A stretch of 64,000 bases of DNA from Fulvivirga maritima (GCF_021389955.1 NZ_CP089980.1:3839001-3903000), one strand, 5' to 3'. Positions 17,544 to 29,981 are shown, numbered from the stretch's first letter. Notes: generated by a model not told the origin, from the sequence alone. A program made the numbers and translations.

Positions 17544-20399
17544 ATGAAAATCACTATAAAAAATATATTAAAATTCATGGGTTGTGTGGCTTTGTGTTCT
17601 ATGGGCATGGTTGCCTATGCTCAGGATGCTCCACCAGATACTGTGGATATAGTTAAAGAAGAAAAGATAGGCTCGCAGCTGGTGCCCGTGGCTTATGGGG
17701 TGAAAGAAAGGAGAGCGATCAACGGCGCTGTATCATATCTTGATGGTACTGAAATGACTAAAACGCTCACGCCAACCCTTAGTAATACCCTTTATGGTCG
17801 TGTTCCTGGCCTTACGGTAATGCAGGGCAGCGGTGAGCCAGGTTATGATTCGCCCTCTATGCTTATAAGGGGCTTGGGAACCTATAATGACAATGGCTTT
17901 TTGGTCTTGGTAGATGGCTTTGAAGCCTCTTTTGACCAGCTTTCCGTAGAGGAAATAGAAAGTGTAGTAGTGCTTAAGGATGCTGCTTCTTTGGCATTAT
18001 ATGGCATAAGAGGAGCTAATGGAGCCTTATTGGTTACAACGAAAAGAGGTCAGCAGCAAAAGGCTAAAATCACCTTTAATGCACGCTATGGATGGCAGCA
18101 GCCAACTCGCCTGCCAGAGTTTTTAGGATCATATGACTATGCCAGGCTTTATAATGAAGCCGCTATCAATGATGGTCTTGAAGCTCCTTATTCTGAAGAG
18201 GACTTGGCCGCTTATCAAAATGGTACAGACCCTTACTTGCATCCTGATGTTAACTGGTATGATGAAGTACTGAAAGATTCGGCTCCCATAAGTGAATACA
18301 ATGTGTCTTTTAATGGAGGTAATGATAATATGAAATATTTCGTACTTCTAGGACACATGCGAAATGAAGGCTTATATGCCAATACCGATGAAGATAGGAA
18401 GATTAATTCTAATGCTGATTTCCGAAGGTACAACTTCAGAACTAATATAGATGTAAAGCTTTCTGATGCTGTAAGAGGCTCACTTGATTTAGGTGGAAGG
18501 ATAGAAGATCGATCATTTCCTAATTTCAATGGCCCTTCTTTATGGCAGAATATGGCGCGCTATCCGGCCAATGCTTATCCTGTAATTAATCCGGATGGTA
18601 CTTGGGGAGGTAACTCTGTATATCCTGATAATCCGGTGGCTTCCATAATTGATAGAGGATACACTTCTAGTCATGATAGAAATCTCATGGCTACACTAAG
18701 AATGTCAGAGAAGCTGGACTTTATTACCGAAGGTCTCACTTTTCATCAGGCGTTGTCTGATAATAACTGGCATAGAGGTAACTACAATAAAACTAAGACC
18801 TATACTTATTCGGAGCTTACTATTGGGCAAACCAATGATGGTAGAGACTCTCTGATATATGTAACTCACGGTACAGAAACTGATTTTTCTGTGGGTGATG
18901 GTAGTTCAGATTCTTACAACTATAACGATCAGTATAACCGCATGAATGTTCAGCTGGCGCTGGATTATAACCACCGTTGGGATAACAGCGGTATTTATGC
19001 TTTGCTTATGTACCATCAGGATGTATACACCATTAGTGGTAATAATGTGCCTGCGGCGCAGCAAAGTATTATGGGGCGTATCAGCTATGATTACAAGGAA
19101 AAATACTACGCCGAACTGGCCTATTCATATAGCGGATCAGAGAATTTTCCGAAAGGAGATAGGTTCGGCATTTTTCCTGCCCTGTCACTGGGATGGATAG
19201 TGTCAGAAGAAGATTTTCTGAAAGATAAAACAGCCTTGAGTTACCTTAAGCTAAGAGCATCAGCCGGTTTAGTAGGTAATGATAGGCTTATTGGTAACCG
19301 ATTTGCATACTCGCATGACTTCTATTACTCAGGTAGTTATTATTACTTTGGGCCAAACGTAACAGGCAATAACTCAGTAACAGAAGGCACTATAGGTAAT
19401 CCTGACATTACCTGGGAGAAGTCCATGCAGTTTAACTTCGGTATAGATGGTCAGTTTTTTGATAATACGCTGGGCATCAATTTAGATGCTTTTTACGAAA
19501 AAAGGCATGATGTGCTGGCCAGTGCTAACGCCACCGTGCCCGACTATCTGGGGGTTGATGCTCCTTACGAAAATGTAGGTAAGGTCAATAACCGAGGCAT
19601 AGAGTTAGATATTAACTATCAAAATTCCATTGGAGATTTTAATTACTATGTAGGCCTTACAGGCTTTTATACCAAAAACAAAATCATAGAGATGAATGAG
19701 GTAGTAAGACCTGAGGATTATCTCTATCGTACTGGCCACCCAATCAATGCTTACTTCGGTCTGGAGTCTGATGGTTTTTATCAGCAAGCTGATTTCGATG
19801 CACAAGGGGAGCTTGTAGATGGCTTGCCGGTTTCTACTTTTGCTCCAGTGCAGCCCGGAGACATTAAGTACAAAGACCTTAATGATGATGGCCTCATAGA
19901 TCAAAACGATGAGACTTTTATAGGTGATCCTAATGCGCCGGCTTTAACCTACAGCTTGCAGTTAGGTGCTGAATATAAAGGCTTTTATGCTCAGGTATTT
20001 TTTCATGGTATAGGTGAGCGATCAGTATACCTTAATGGGCCATATTTCTGGGCTTTGGTAGATGAAAATAACATCGGAACCAATGCGCTTGGCCGTTGGA
20101 CACCAGAGAATGCAAATAATGCTACTTACCCACGATTAACTACGCAGCCTAATGAAAATAACTATCGCCTTTCTGACTTTTGGCTTAAGTCAGGTAAAGT
20201 GCTAAGGCTCCGTAATGTGGAGGTAGGTTATACGCTTCCGGCTCATTGGCTGGATGGCGTTAAAATTAACAGTGCTCGCATTTATGCCAGCGGTGTCAAC
20301 TTGTTTACCTGGGATGATGTGGATCGTCTTGACCCGGAAAATCTGGGAGGGTATCCTGTCTTAAAATCATTTAGTCTGGGTGCCAGACTGGAATTTTAA
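17544..20399 (+). CDS. Second SusC-type TonB-dependent transporter, short N-terminus
   Basis: 951 residues. The signal peptide ends at VAYAQDA. Unlike the first SusC it has neither the STN nor the carboxypeptidase-regulatory-like domain: only about 45 residues separate the signal peptide from the plug (GRVPGLTVMQGSGEPGYDSP, EIESVVVLKDAASLALYGIR). The barrel ends in GARLEF. The plug and barrel are clearly related to the first SusC (shared SGEPGYD, LPEFLGSYDYARLYNEA against LPEMLNSYEYAKLHNEA), so the pair probably arose by duplication. Without STN it cannot signal itself and would depend on the first transporter or the shared sigma factor for induction. Confidence 0.93.
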   Translation: MKITIKNILKFMGCVALCSMGMVAYAQDAPPDTVDIVKEEKIGSQLVPVAYGVKERRAINGAVSYLDGTEMTKTLTPTLSNTLYGRVPGLTVMQGSGEPGYDSPSMLIRGLGTYNDNGFLVLVDGFEASFDQLSVEEIESVVVLKDAASLALYGIRGANGALLVTTKRGQQQKAKITFNARYGWQQPTRLPEFLGSYDYARLYNEAAINDGLEAPYSEEDLAAYQNGTDPYLHPDVNWYDEVLKDSAPISEYNVSFNGGNDNMKYFVLLGHMRNEGLYANTDEDRKINSNADFRRYNFRTNIDVKLSDAVRGSLDLGGRIEDRSFPNFNGPSLWQNMARYPANAYPVINPDGTWGGNSVYPDNPVASIIDRGYTSSHDRNLMATLRMSEKLDFITEGLTFHQALSDNNWHRGNYNKTKTYTYSELTIGQTNDGRDSLIYVTHGTETDFSVGDGSSDSYNYNDQYNRMNVQLALDYNHRWDNSGIYALLMYHQDVYTISGNNVPAAQQSIMGRISYDYKEKYYAELAYSYSGSENFPKGDRFGIFPALSLGWIVSEEDFLKDKTALSYLKLRASAGLVGNDRLIGNRFAYSHDFYYSGSYYYFGPNVTGNNSVTEGTIGNPDITWEKSMQFNFGIDGQFFDNTLGINLDAFYEKRHDVLASANATVPDYLGVDAPYENVGKVNNRGIELDINYQNSIGDFNYYVGLTGFYTKNKIIEMNEVVRPEDYLYRTGHPINAYFGLESDGFYQQADFDAQGELVDGLPVSTFAPVQPGDIKYKDLNDDGLIDQNDETFIGDPNAPALTYSLQLGAEYKGFYAQVFFHGIGERSVYLNGPYFWALVDENNIGTNALGRWTPENANNATYPRLTTQPNENNYRLSDFWLKSGKVLRLRNVEVGYTLPAHWLDGVKINSARIYASGVNLFTWDDVDRLDPENLGGYPVLKSFSLGARLEF

Positions 20400-20418
20400 T
20401 CATTAAAAATACCATCTG

Positions 20419-22101
20419 ATGAGAATATTCATATCCATTTTAACACTATTGGTCACTATGCTGGCCATAATGTCTTGTGAAGATAATTTTCTGGATCGTA
20501 AAATAGATACCAATTATACTGAAGAGCAGGTTTTTGCTAACTACAGCACTATGCGTGATTTTGGTATTGGCGTTTATACCTACCTGCCGGGGGGCTTTAA
20601 CAGAATCAATGGAGCCATGCTGGCGGCAGCTACTGATGATGCCGTCCATTCAGGCACAGGTACAGATATTCAAAGCCTTACTAATGGCAGTTGGGGGCCT
20701 TTTAATAATCCTGATGACCATTGGGCGCATTTCTATGCAGGTATCAGAAAGGCCAATATGTTTCTGGAAAATACAGTGGAATATCAAACTACGTTGTATA
20801 GAGATACTATTACCGATGAAGGTAGGAATGATTACCGAAACCAAACCAATGATATCGGTTGGTTAAGAGCCGAAACGCGTTTGCTTAGGGCTTACTTTTA
20901 TTTTGAGCTTACGAAAAGATATGGTGGTGTGCCTTTAATCGCCGAAACCTTGGAAGTAGACGGTGACTATAATATGTCGCGCAGCTCGGTTGAGGACTGT
21001 ATGTCTTACATCATCACTGAGATTGATGCTTTGGAGGAGGATTTACGCCTTACTTGGGTAGGTTTTGAAGATGATAATAGTATTGGCAGGGCTAATTGGG
21101 GCGTTGCACTGGCTTTGAAGGCTCGGGCATTGCTGTATTATGCCAGCCCGTTGCATAACGAAAGTAATGATGTGGCCCGGTGGGAAGCCGCCGCTGCCGC
21201 TGCCCATGACCTAATAGCGCTCAATCAATATAATTTGGCCGCTGATTATGAAGGGCTATTCAGAGCCATCACTAATAATGAAATCATCTTTGCTCGCCGG
21301 TATCCTGGGAGTAACGGCCTGGAAAGAGCTAACTACCCTGTAGGATTTGAAGGAGCAGTAGGAGGTACCAATCCCACTCAGGATTTGGTAAATGCCTATC
21401 AGACTATAAATGGCTTACCAATAGAGGAGGATCCTGCTTATGATCCGCAAAATCCCTATGAAGACCGGGACCCGAGGCTCAACATGACCATAATTGTGAA
21501 CGGTTCTGATTATAAAAACAGGGCTGTAGAAGCCTTCGAAGGAGGTAAGGATGGTCCTGATAAGCCCAGAGGAACACGCACAGGCTATTACCTGAAAAAG
21601 TATTCCGCTGAAGGATTAGATCTGTTACAGAATACTACTTCTGCACATACCTGGATCTACTTTCGTTATGCCGAAGTGCTTTTGAATTATGCTGAGGCTA
21701 TGAATGAAGCCTATGGCCCTGATGACAATGCAGGCTTTTCTATGACTGCTCGTGAAGCGCTCAACATGGTGAGGCATCGGGCTGATGTGAACATGCCGGA
21801 TGTGCTGGTTGCCGGTCAGGCTGCTTTTAGAGAGGCAGTGAGAAACGAACGTCGTGTAGAACTGGCCTTTGAAGAGCATAGGTTCTGGGATGTAAGAAGA
21901 TGGGAAATAGCCGAAGAGACTATAGGCAGGCCAGTGCATGGTGTGGATATCGAGTCGCTGGGCAATGGAGAATTCTTATATCAATACCCTGAAGCTCCGG
22001 TAGAAGATCGGGTGTTTGAACCGCAAATGTACTTGTATCCTTTGCCTCAAAATGAAATTATAAAAACCTCAGGATCATTGGATCAGACTGATGGTTGGTG
22101 A
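20419..22101 (+). CDS. Second SusD-type surface glycan-binding lipoprotein
   Basis: 560 residues. Lipobox AIMSCEDNF. The SusD pattern is complete: LRAETRLLRAYFYFELTKRY, GGVPLIAETL, ALALKARALLYYASPLHN, YAEVLLNYAEAMNEAYGP, RRVELAFEEHRFWDVRRWEI and MYLYPLPQNEI. It starts 19 bases after the second SusC and is its partner lid. It is divergent from the first SusD outside the motifs, which argues for a different oligosaccharide size or branching. Confidence 0.94.
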   Translation: MRIFISILTLLVTMLAIMSCEDNFLDRKIDTNYTEEQVFANYSTMRDFGIGVYTYLPGGFNRINGAMLAAATDDAVHSGTGTDIQSLTNGSWGPFNNPDDHWAHFYAGIRKANMFLENTVEYQTTLYRDTITDEGRNDYRNQTNDIGWLRAETRLLRAYFYFELTKRYGGVPLIAETLEVDGDYNMSRSSVEDCMSYIITEIDALEEDLRLTWVGFEDDNSIGRANWGVALALKARALLYYASPLHNESNDVARWEAAAAAAHDLIALNQYNLAADYEGLFRAITNNEIIFARRYPGSNGLERANYPVGFEGAVGGTNPTQDLVNAYQTINGLPIEEDPAYDPQNPYEDRDPRLNMTIIVNGSDYKNRAVEAFEGGKDGPDKPRGTRTGYYLKKYSAEGLDLLQNTTSAHTWIYFRYAEVLLNYAEAMNEAYGPDDNAGFSMTAREALNMVRHRADVNMPDVLVAGQAAFREAVRNERRVELAFEEHRFWDVRRWEIAEETIGRPVHGVDIESLGNGEFLYQYPEAPVEDRVFEPQMYLYPLPQNEIIKTSGSLDQTDGW

Positions 22102-22128
22102 TTTGTTACATCAGAAATCAAGATTATA

Positions 22129-23175
22129 ATGAAAAATATTATTAATGGAATTTGTATCATGTTACTGTCACTAATGGCAGTAGCTTGTGACGATGAGGAG
22201 GTCTCGCTGCCTGAAGTAGAAACCACTGCAGTAGATGTAGGTATTCGTTTTGGCGGTACTCAGCTAAATATTCCCGAGCAAAGAAATTTCTCTGTAAATG
22301 CTGCACAGACCATGTTTACCATTCCTTTGGGAATCACGCTTTCTACCGTATCCATGGAGCCTTTTGAGGCTGAAGTTTCCGTGAATGATGACATGGTAAA
22401 CCAGCTCATTGCCAGTGGAGAGCTGGGAGATGCTGTTTTACTGCCTGCCTCCAGGTATACCATTCCTGATCATGTGTCTGTTCAGGCTAACACCATTTCG
22501 GCTCCGCTACCTTTGGTGCTTGATTTTGATTTACTTACCGAATATGAAGATCAGAATCTGGCTGTGGCCGTACAGGTAGATCAGATTAGTAAGCATACTT
22601 TGGTAAGCGAAAAAAGCACTGTGATCATATTGATTGATGCTGATCAGGCTTTTTCGCAAAGTCAGTTGGGAGATGTTACAGAGCAGTTTTTAACCAATAC
22701 AGGCTATCCGTTTATTTCTACTGACAGGGTGTATGACGGTGCCCGCTGGGGTAACCTGGATGGGTGGTTGGCTAATGATGCAGCTCTGAGTCATGATGGG
22801 TATGGTGGTTTTAACTCAGACGCCGGAGGCACCTTTGGGCTGGAAGCTGGTTGGGGCTCGCCCACTATTCCTAACGGTAAAGTGTATCAGGTTACAACAC
22901 TGCCTGAGGGTAATTATGTGCTGGAAGTAACAGAGTGGGAGTGGGATGGTATTAAAGATGATCCTGCCTATTTTGTAGTGAATATTGGGAATAATCTGCC
23001 TGATATCGATAACCTGGAGGGAGAAGCACTGAACTACGAACCTCTATCAAATGGAAGTATAGAATTTACGCTTTATGAGGAAACGGAAGTGGCTTTAGGC
23101 GTAGTGGTTAATTTTGTGCAGGATGTAGGGCAAGGTTTTAAAATCAAAAGGCTCACCCTTACCAGATCGTTATAA
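22129..23175 (+). CDS. Surface lipoprotein of the polysaccharide locus, DUF1735-like
   Basis: 348 residues. Lipoprotein signal with Cys in MAVACDDEE. The N-terminal part reads as a DUF1735-type domain (FSVNAAQTMFTIPLGITLST, LPASRYTIPDHVSVQANT, STVIILIDADQAF). The C-terminal ~150 residues (YDGARWGNLDGWLANDAALS, GGTFGLEAGWG, LEVTEWEWDG) look like a beta-sandwich, possibly carbohydrate-binding. It lies after the SusD and two bases before GH16, in the place usually taken by SusE/SusF-like glycan-binding proteins. Binding of the target polysaccharide at the surface is inferred from position; no enzymatic motif is seen. Confidence 0.75.
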   Translation: MKNIINGICIMLLSLMAVACDDEEVSLPEVETTAVDVGIRFGGTQLNIPEQRNFSVNAAQTMFTIPLGITLSTVSMEPFEAEVSVNDDMVNQLIASGELGDAVLLPASRYTIPDHVSVQANTISAPLPLVLDFDLLTEYEDQNLAVAVQVDQISKHTLVSEKSTVIILIDADQAFSQSQLGDVTEQFLTNTGYPFISTDRVYDGARWGNLDGWLANDAALSHDGYGGFNSDAGGTFGLEAGWGSPTIPNGKVYQVTTLPEGNYVLEVTEWEWDGIKDDPAYFVVNIGNNLPDIDNLEGEALNYEPLSNGSIEFTLYEETEVALGVVVNFVQDVGQGFKIKRLTLTRSL

Positions 23176-23177
23176 AT

Positions 23178-24050
23178 ATGACTTTATTTTTAAGAGGCAG
23201 GGTGCTGTCTTTGTTGTTAGTGGTGTTGGCTTGTATTGCTTTAGCTTGCAAAAATAATAAACCGGATAAACCGAAATCTCAAAATGGATATAGACTGGTT
23301 TGGAGTGATGAGTTTAATGAAAATGGCAGTCCTGACTCTGCTAATTGGTCATATGAATATGGTTTTGTGAGAAATGAAGAGCTGCAATGGTATCAGCCAC
23401 AAAATGCTTTTTGTGATAAAGGTGATCTGATTATCACCGCAAGGAAGGAAACTGTAGCCAATGAAAATTATGATTCAACCTCTAACAACTGGAAATTGAA
23501 CAGGAAGCAGGCGGAGTACACCTCTGCTTGCCTCCATTCCAGAGAGAAAGTGACCTTTAAATACGGTATACTGGAGGTCAAGGCCAAAATAGATACCACG
23601 CAGGGGCTCTGGCCAGCTATCTGGACACTGGGAGAAGAAAAGCCATGGCCTTCTAATGGAGAAGTAGATCTGATGGAGTTTTATCGTTCTGAGCAACAAC
23701 CGGTAATTATGGCTAATGCAGCCTGGGGAGATCATTGGCGTAATGTAATATGGGATAGTGAAAAGCTTAACCTGAATCACTTTACCGGTAAAAAAGACAA
23801 CTGGGCTGATGATTACCATATCTGGAAAATGGAATGGACAAATGAGTCTATCAAGCTCTTTCTTGATGATGAACTGTTGAACGAAATAGACATAAGTAAA
23901 ACCTTAAATTCTGATGGTTTTAATCCCTTTCATCAGCCACATTATATTTTGTTAAATATGGCGGTGGGTTCTAACGGTGGCAAGCCTCAGGAGTGGAGTG
24001 AGCCTAAAACTTATCTGGTAGACTATGTTCGCGTCTATGCTAAAATCTAA
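23178..24050 (+). CDS. GH16-family endo-glycanase lipoprotein
   Basis: 290 residues. Lipobox LALACKNN, so likely surface-anchored. GH16 marks: LVWSDEFNENGSPDSANWSY, LKVKAKIDTTQG-like ILEVKAKIDTTQGLWPAIW, and the active-site motif EVDLME with nucleophile Glu162, Asp164 and acid/base Glu167 (bulged ExDxxE type of the laminarinase, agarase and galactanase branches). It ends in YLVDYVRVYAKI as is usual. It should cut internal beta-1,3 or beta-1,4 bonds of a glucan or galactan at the cell surface; with the neighbouring GH43 a beta-1,3-galactan is the better guess. Confidence 0.9.
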   Translation: MTLFLRGRVLSLLLVVLACIALACKNNKPDKPKSQNGYRLVWSDEFNENGSPDSANWSYEYGFVRNEELQWYQPQNAFCDKGDLIITARKETVANENYDSTSNNWKLNRKQAEYTSACLHSREKVTFKYGILEVKAKIDTTQGLWPAIWTLGEEKPWPSNGEVDLMEFYRSEQQPVIMANAAWGDHWRNVIWDSEKLNLNHFTGKKDNWADDYHIWKMEWTNESIKLFLDDELLNEIDISKTLNSDGFNPFHQPHYILLNMAVGSNGGKPQEWSEPKTYLVDYVRVYAKI

Positions 24051-24088
24051 TCATCGCGACCTTTTATTAAACTATATATATTGAAAAC

Positions 24089-25246
24089 ATGCTGAAGAAA
24101 TTTTTTAATCATAAAGCCTATACTTATGTGATCTTAATGATGACATTCGTTTTATCTTATGAAGGCTTTAGCCAAACCAAGTACAAGGCTTTTCATCCAG
24201 GCGAACTTTGGTTAGATGACCAGGGAGATCATATAAATGCTCATGGTGGAGGTATTTTATATCATAAAGGTACCTATTATTGGTTTGGAGAAAATAAGGG
24301 GAAAGATAGTAACAATGCTTTTGTAGGCATTATGTGCTACTCATCTAAAGACTTGTATAACTGGAAGAGGGAAGCCGTGGCACTTCCTGTAAGTACAGAT
24401 CCTGATTCAGAAATTACCGCAGGCAGTATTATGGAGCGCCCGAAAGTGATTTATAATAAGAAGACTAAAAAATTCGTGATGTGGTTTCACCTGGAGCTGA
24501 AAGGACAAGGATATGCTGCTGCCCGTACTGGCGTGGCTGTGAGTGATAAGCCCGGTGGTCCCTATGAGTACAAAAAATCATACAGGCCTAATGCCGGTCA
24601 ATGGCCTGAGAATTTTCAAGAAGAGTGGAAGGATAGACCTGCCACTACTGAGGCAGACTGGTGGACAGAGCCCTGGAGAAAAGAAGTGAAAGAAGGCTTA
24701 TTTGTTCGTCGGGATTTTGAAAAGGGTCAGATGTCTCGTGACATGACGCTTTTTGTAGATGATGACGGCAAGGCTTACCATATCCATTCGGCTGAAGAAA
24801 ATCTGACGCTGCATATCTCAGAGTTATCTGATGATTATTTGTCATTTACAGGCAGGTATATTACCCTGGCGCCGGGCGGACACAATGAGGCTCCAGCCAT
24901 TTTTAAACAAGACGGTGTGTATTATCTGATCACTTCAGGCTGTACGGGGTGGGATCCTAATGCTGCCCGTTCTTTCAAATCAAATTCAATGTGGGGGCCA
25001 TGGGAATACCTGGGTAACCCTGCACAAGGCGAACATGCTAACCTTACGTTCTATTCTCAGAGTACCTATATTTTGCCCGTTCACGGTAAGAAGAATGCTT
25101 ACATTTATATGGGAGATAGATGGAGGCCTAAAGACCCGATTGACGGCAGGTATATCTGGTTGCCAGTATTTTTAGAACATGACAAGCCAGTAATCAAATG
25201 GTTTGATGAATGGGATCTTAGCATATTCGATCAGCAGATGCATTAA
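24089..25246 (+). CDS. GH43-family glycosidase, exo-beta-1,3-galactanase-like
   Basis: 385 residues. The signal peptide ends near SYEGFSQTK with no lipobox, so probably periplasmic. The five-bladed propeller shows INAHGGGILYHKGTYYWFGE, MERPKVIYNKKTKKFVMWFH, SRDMTLFVDDDGKAYHIH, NEAPAIFKQDGVYYLITSG and YIYMGDRWRP. These are the segments seen in fungal and clostridial GH43 exo-beta-1,3-galactanases (GH43_24 group and its relatives). As in those enzymes, the blade-1 Asp that serves as general base in ordinary GH43 is missing (HGGG). About 30 extra residues (GQWPENFQEEWKDRP region) form an insertion. Probably the last gene of the locus, before a terminator. Confidence 0.85.
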   Translation: MLKKFFNHKAYTYVILMMTFVLSYEGFSQTKYKAFHPGELWLDDQGDHINAHGGGILYHKGTYYWFGENKGKDSNNAFVGIMCYSSKDLYNWKREAVALPVSTDPDSEITAGSIMERPKVIYNKKTKKFVMWFHLELKGQGYAAARTGVAVSDKPGGPYEYKKSYRPNAGQWPENFQEEWKDRPATTEADWWTEPWRKEVKEGLFVRRDFEKGQMSRDMTLFVDDDGKAYHIHSAEENLTLHISELSDDYLSFTGRYITLAPGGHNEAPAIFKQDGVYYLITSGCTGWDPNAARSFKSNSMWGPWEYLGNPAQGEHANLTFYSQSTYILPVHGKKNAYIYMGDRWRPKDPIDGRYIWLPVFLEHDKPVIKWFDEWDLSIFDQQMH

Positions 25247-25284
25247 GAAAAACAATAAGGGAAAGTTAACAGCTTAATTTCTCT

Positions 25285-25328
25285 AAGTCCCTCTTCTGAT
25301 TTTTCAGGGGAGGGACTTCTCTTTTTTC
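25285..25328 (+). terminator. Terminator at the end of the polysaccharide locus
   Basis: A 9-base perfect stem (25285-25293 with 25310-25318) with a 16-base loop, followed by CTCTTTTTT. It sits 40 bases after the GH43 stop and closes the locus. Confidence 0.75.
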
Positions 25329-27714
<2,386 letters not shown>

Positions 27715-27735
27715 ATTCGAAAACAATATCAAATC

Positions 27736-27766
27736 AAAAGGGGTTCAAGATATTGGAGCCCTTTTG
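27736..27766 (+). terminator. Terminator after gyrB
   Basis: AAAAGGG pairs with CCCTTTT across a 15-17-base interval 20 bases after the gyrB stop; the descending arm supplies the T run. The ppk start lies immediately behind, so some read-through is possible. Confidence 0.5.
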
Positions 27767-27779
27767 TGTTTTATAGACT

Positions 27780-29981
27780 ATGGTAATATCAGAGAAAATA
27801 AAAAAGCAGATAGATCAAAGTGATTATATCAGCCGTGATTTGAGCTGGATAAACTTTAATTACAGGGTGCTTGATCAGGCCAAAAGTACTGATAAGAGCA
27901 TCATTGAACGTCTGAAATTTTTAGCTATCACCGCTTCTAACCTGGATGAGTTTTTCACCATCAGGGTGGGGAGTTTGTATAACTACCTGGATTACCATAA
28001 GCATAGAATAGATTATTCAGGTTTAAGAGAGCTGCCTTTCCGCAAGGTATTGCTTACCAGAGCTAAACAGCTGGCTGAGCAGCAGCAAGATCTTTATCTC
28101 AACCAACTCATGCCTGAGTTTGAGAAGCATGGCTTTTCTATACTCATGTATAAGCACCTTAACGCACAGGAGAAAGCGCGTGTGATGGACTTTTTTGAAA
28201 GTACCATTTATCCTATGCTTACCCCTATGGTGTATGATAGCTACCATACTTTCCCCATTTTAGGAGCCCTTCGTTTTGTGTTAGGGGTTGTAACCAAAAG
28301 TGTAGAGGATGGAGTGGATAATAAGAAGCTCAGCTTCATTCAGGTGCCTGTTAACCTGCCTCGTTTTTATGAAATAGAGAAGGAAGACAAGATCTATTTT
28401 GTGCCTATTGAAGATATTATCAGAAACAATGCTGACTACCTTTTCAGGAATGTGAAAATTCAATCTATCAACCTCTTCAGGATAACCAGAAATGGTGATT
28501 TTACGCTGGAAGAGAGTGATGATATAGAAGCTAACTTTCTGGAAGAGCTCAAGCAAAAGCTTAAAACACGCCGTACAGGCCGGGTAGTGCGTCTCGAGGT
28601 ATTTGGGCGACCAGATTCATGGATGCTGAAGGTGCTTAAAGAGCGTTGGGATATTGATGATGATAATATTTTCAGAACTAAGAAAAAAGGTCTTATAGAT
28701 TTTACAGGCTTATGGCAGATAGTAGGCCATAGGCACTTTAAAGATATGCTTACCGAAATGCCTAATATGGTTCCTCCTGTAAGCTATCCTGAGATCAGCA
28801 ATGATAATATTTTTGAAGTGCTGAAACATCGTGATGTGCTCCTCCATCATCCTTATAATGGCATGGAGCCCGTGCTTAACTTGTTGGAGCATGCAGCGGA
28901 AGATCCCGGTGTATTGGCTATTAAAATTACTATTTACAGGCTGGCTAAAGATAGCCGTGTTACAGCGGCACTGTTAAAAGCAGCAGAGAACAGTAAGCAC
29001 GTTTCTGTTCTTTTTGAGGTAAAGGCAAGGTTTGATGAAGAGAACAACCTCAGAGAAGCACAGCGTTTGCAAAAAGCAGGCTGTTTTGTGATTTATGGTT
29101 TCAGTAGCTATAAAACACATACAAAGTTACTTTTAATAGTGCGTAAGGAAGGCGAGAGAGTAACGCGCTATGTGCACCTTTCTAGTGGGAACTATAATGA
29201 ATCTACTTCTAAGTTGTATACTGATTTAGGCTTGCTTACTACCAATGATGTGCTGGCTCATGATGTGTCCGAATTCTTTAACGTAATCACCGGACATAGT
29301 ATGCCTGATAAATATCAAAACTTAATTACTGCACCTCGCGAGATGAAGCCGCAGTTGATAAAAATGATACGAGCTGAGGCTGAAAATGCCAGAAATGGAT
29401 TGCCGTCAGGTATAGTTATAAAAATCAACTCCCTGCAAGATAATGATGCTATAGAAGAGCTTTATCTGGCTTCGCAAGCAGGTGTGCCTATTAAGCTCAT
29501 TGTACGCGGTATGTGCTGCTTAAGGCCAGGAAGACCCGGACTCAGTGAAAATATTCAGGTGTTATCTATTGTAGGTCAATACCTTGAGCATAGTCGCATT
29601 TATTACTTTCATAATAAAGGTGAATCTCAAGTGTATGTAGGCAGTGCTGATATGATGGTTCGCAGCTTTGAGAGAAGGCTGGAATCTCTGTTTATGATTA
29701 CCGATAACCTTTTGAAAAGGCAGGTGATTAATATTCTTCAATATAATCTGAGAGATAATGTTAATAGCTACCTCATGCGTGAAGATGGTTCTTATGTGAG
29801 AAAAATAGCAGGTAATGAGCCACCATTTAACATACATAAGGAGCTTTACAACGTGCATAAAGAAAACCTTCAGGATCTTGATTTAACTTTTGAAACCGAA
29901 CCTGAAGTAGAGCATGAACCTGTAGTAACGGAAAATGGTCAGATGCATGATCAGGAGGAGGTGAAGAGTGACCTTAACTAA
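27780..29981 (+). CDS. ppk1: Polyphosphate kinase 1
   Basis: 733 residues. Makes inorganic polyphosphate from ATP, reversibly. N-terminal domain: SRDLSWINFNYRVLDQA and ASNLDEFFTIRVGSL; middle domain up to MEPVLNLLEHAAEDPGV; catalytic C-terminal domains with FEVKARFDEENNLREAQRL, the phospho-acceptor His447 in YKTHTKLLLI (E. coli His435 equivalent), VHLSSGNYNESTSKLYTD, and the second phospholipase-D-like part RGMCCLRPGRPGLSENI and YVGSADMMVRSFERRLE. A short acidic tail ends the protein. The 3' end overlaps the convergent exopolyphosphatase gene by 8 bases. Confidence 0.97.
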   Translation: MVISEKIKKQIDQSDYISRDLSWINFNYRVLDQAKSTDKSIIERLKFLAITASNLDEFFTIRVGSLYNYLDYHKHRIDYSGLRELPFRKVLLTRAKQLAEQQQDLYLNQLMPEFEKHGFSILMYKHLNAQEKARVMDFFESTIYPMLTPMVYDSYHTFPILGALRFVLGVVTKSVEDGVDNKKLSFIQVPVNLPRFYEIEKEDKIYFVPIEDIIRNNADYLFRNVKIQSINLFRITRNGDFTLEESDDIEANFLEELKQKLKTRRTGRVVRLEVFGRPDSWMLKVLKERWDIDDDNIFRTKKKGLIDFTGLWQIVGHRHFKDMLTEMPNMVPPVSYPEISNDNIFEVLKHRDVLLHHPYNGMEPVLNLLEHAAEDPGVLAIKITIYRLAKDSRVTAALLKAAENSKHVSVLFEVKARFDEENNLREAQRLQKAGCFVIYGFSSYKTHTKLLLIVRKEGERVTRYVHLSSGNYNESTSKLYTDLGLLTTNDVLAHDVSEFFNVITGHSMPDKYQNLITAPREMKPQLIKMIRAEAENARNGLPSGIVIKINSLQDNDAIEELYLASQAGVPIKLIVRGMCCLRPGRPGLSENIQVLSIVGQYLEHSRIYYFHNKGESQVYVGSADMMVRSFERRLESLFMITDNLLKRQVINILQYNLRDNVNSYLMREDGSYVRKIAGNEPPFNIHKELYNVHKENLQDLDLTFETEPEVEHEPVVTENGQMHDQEEVKSDLN

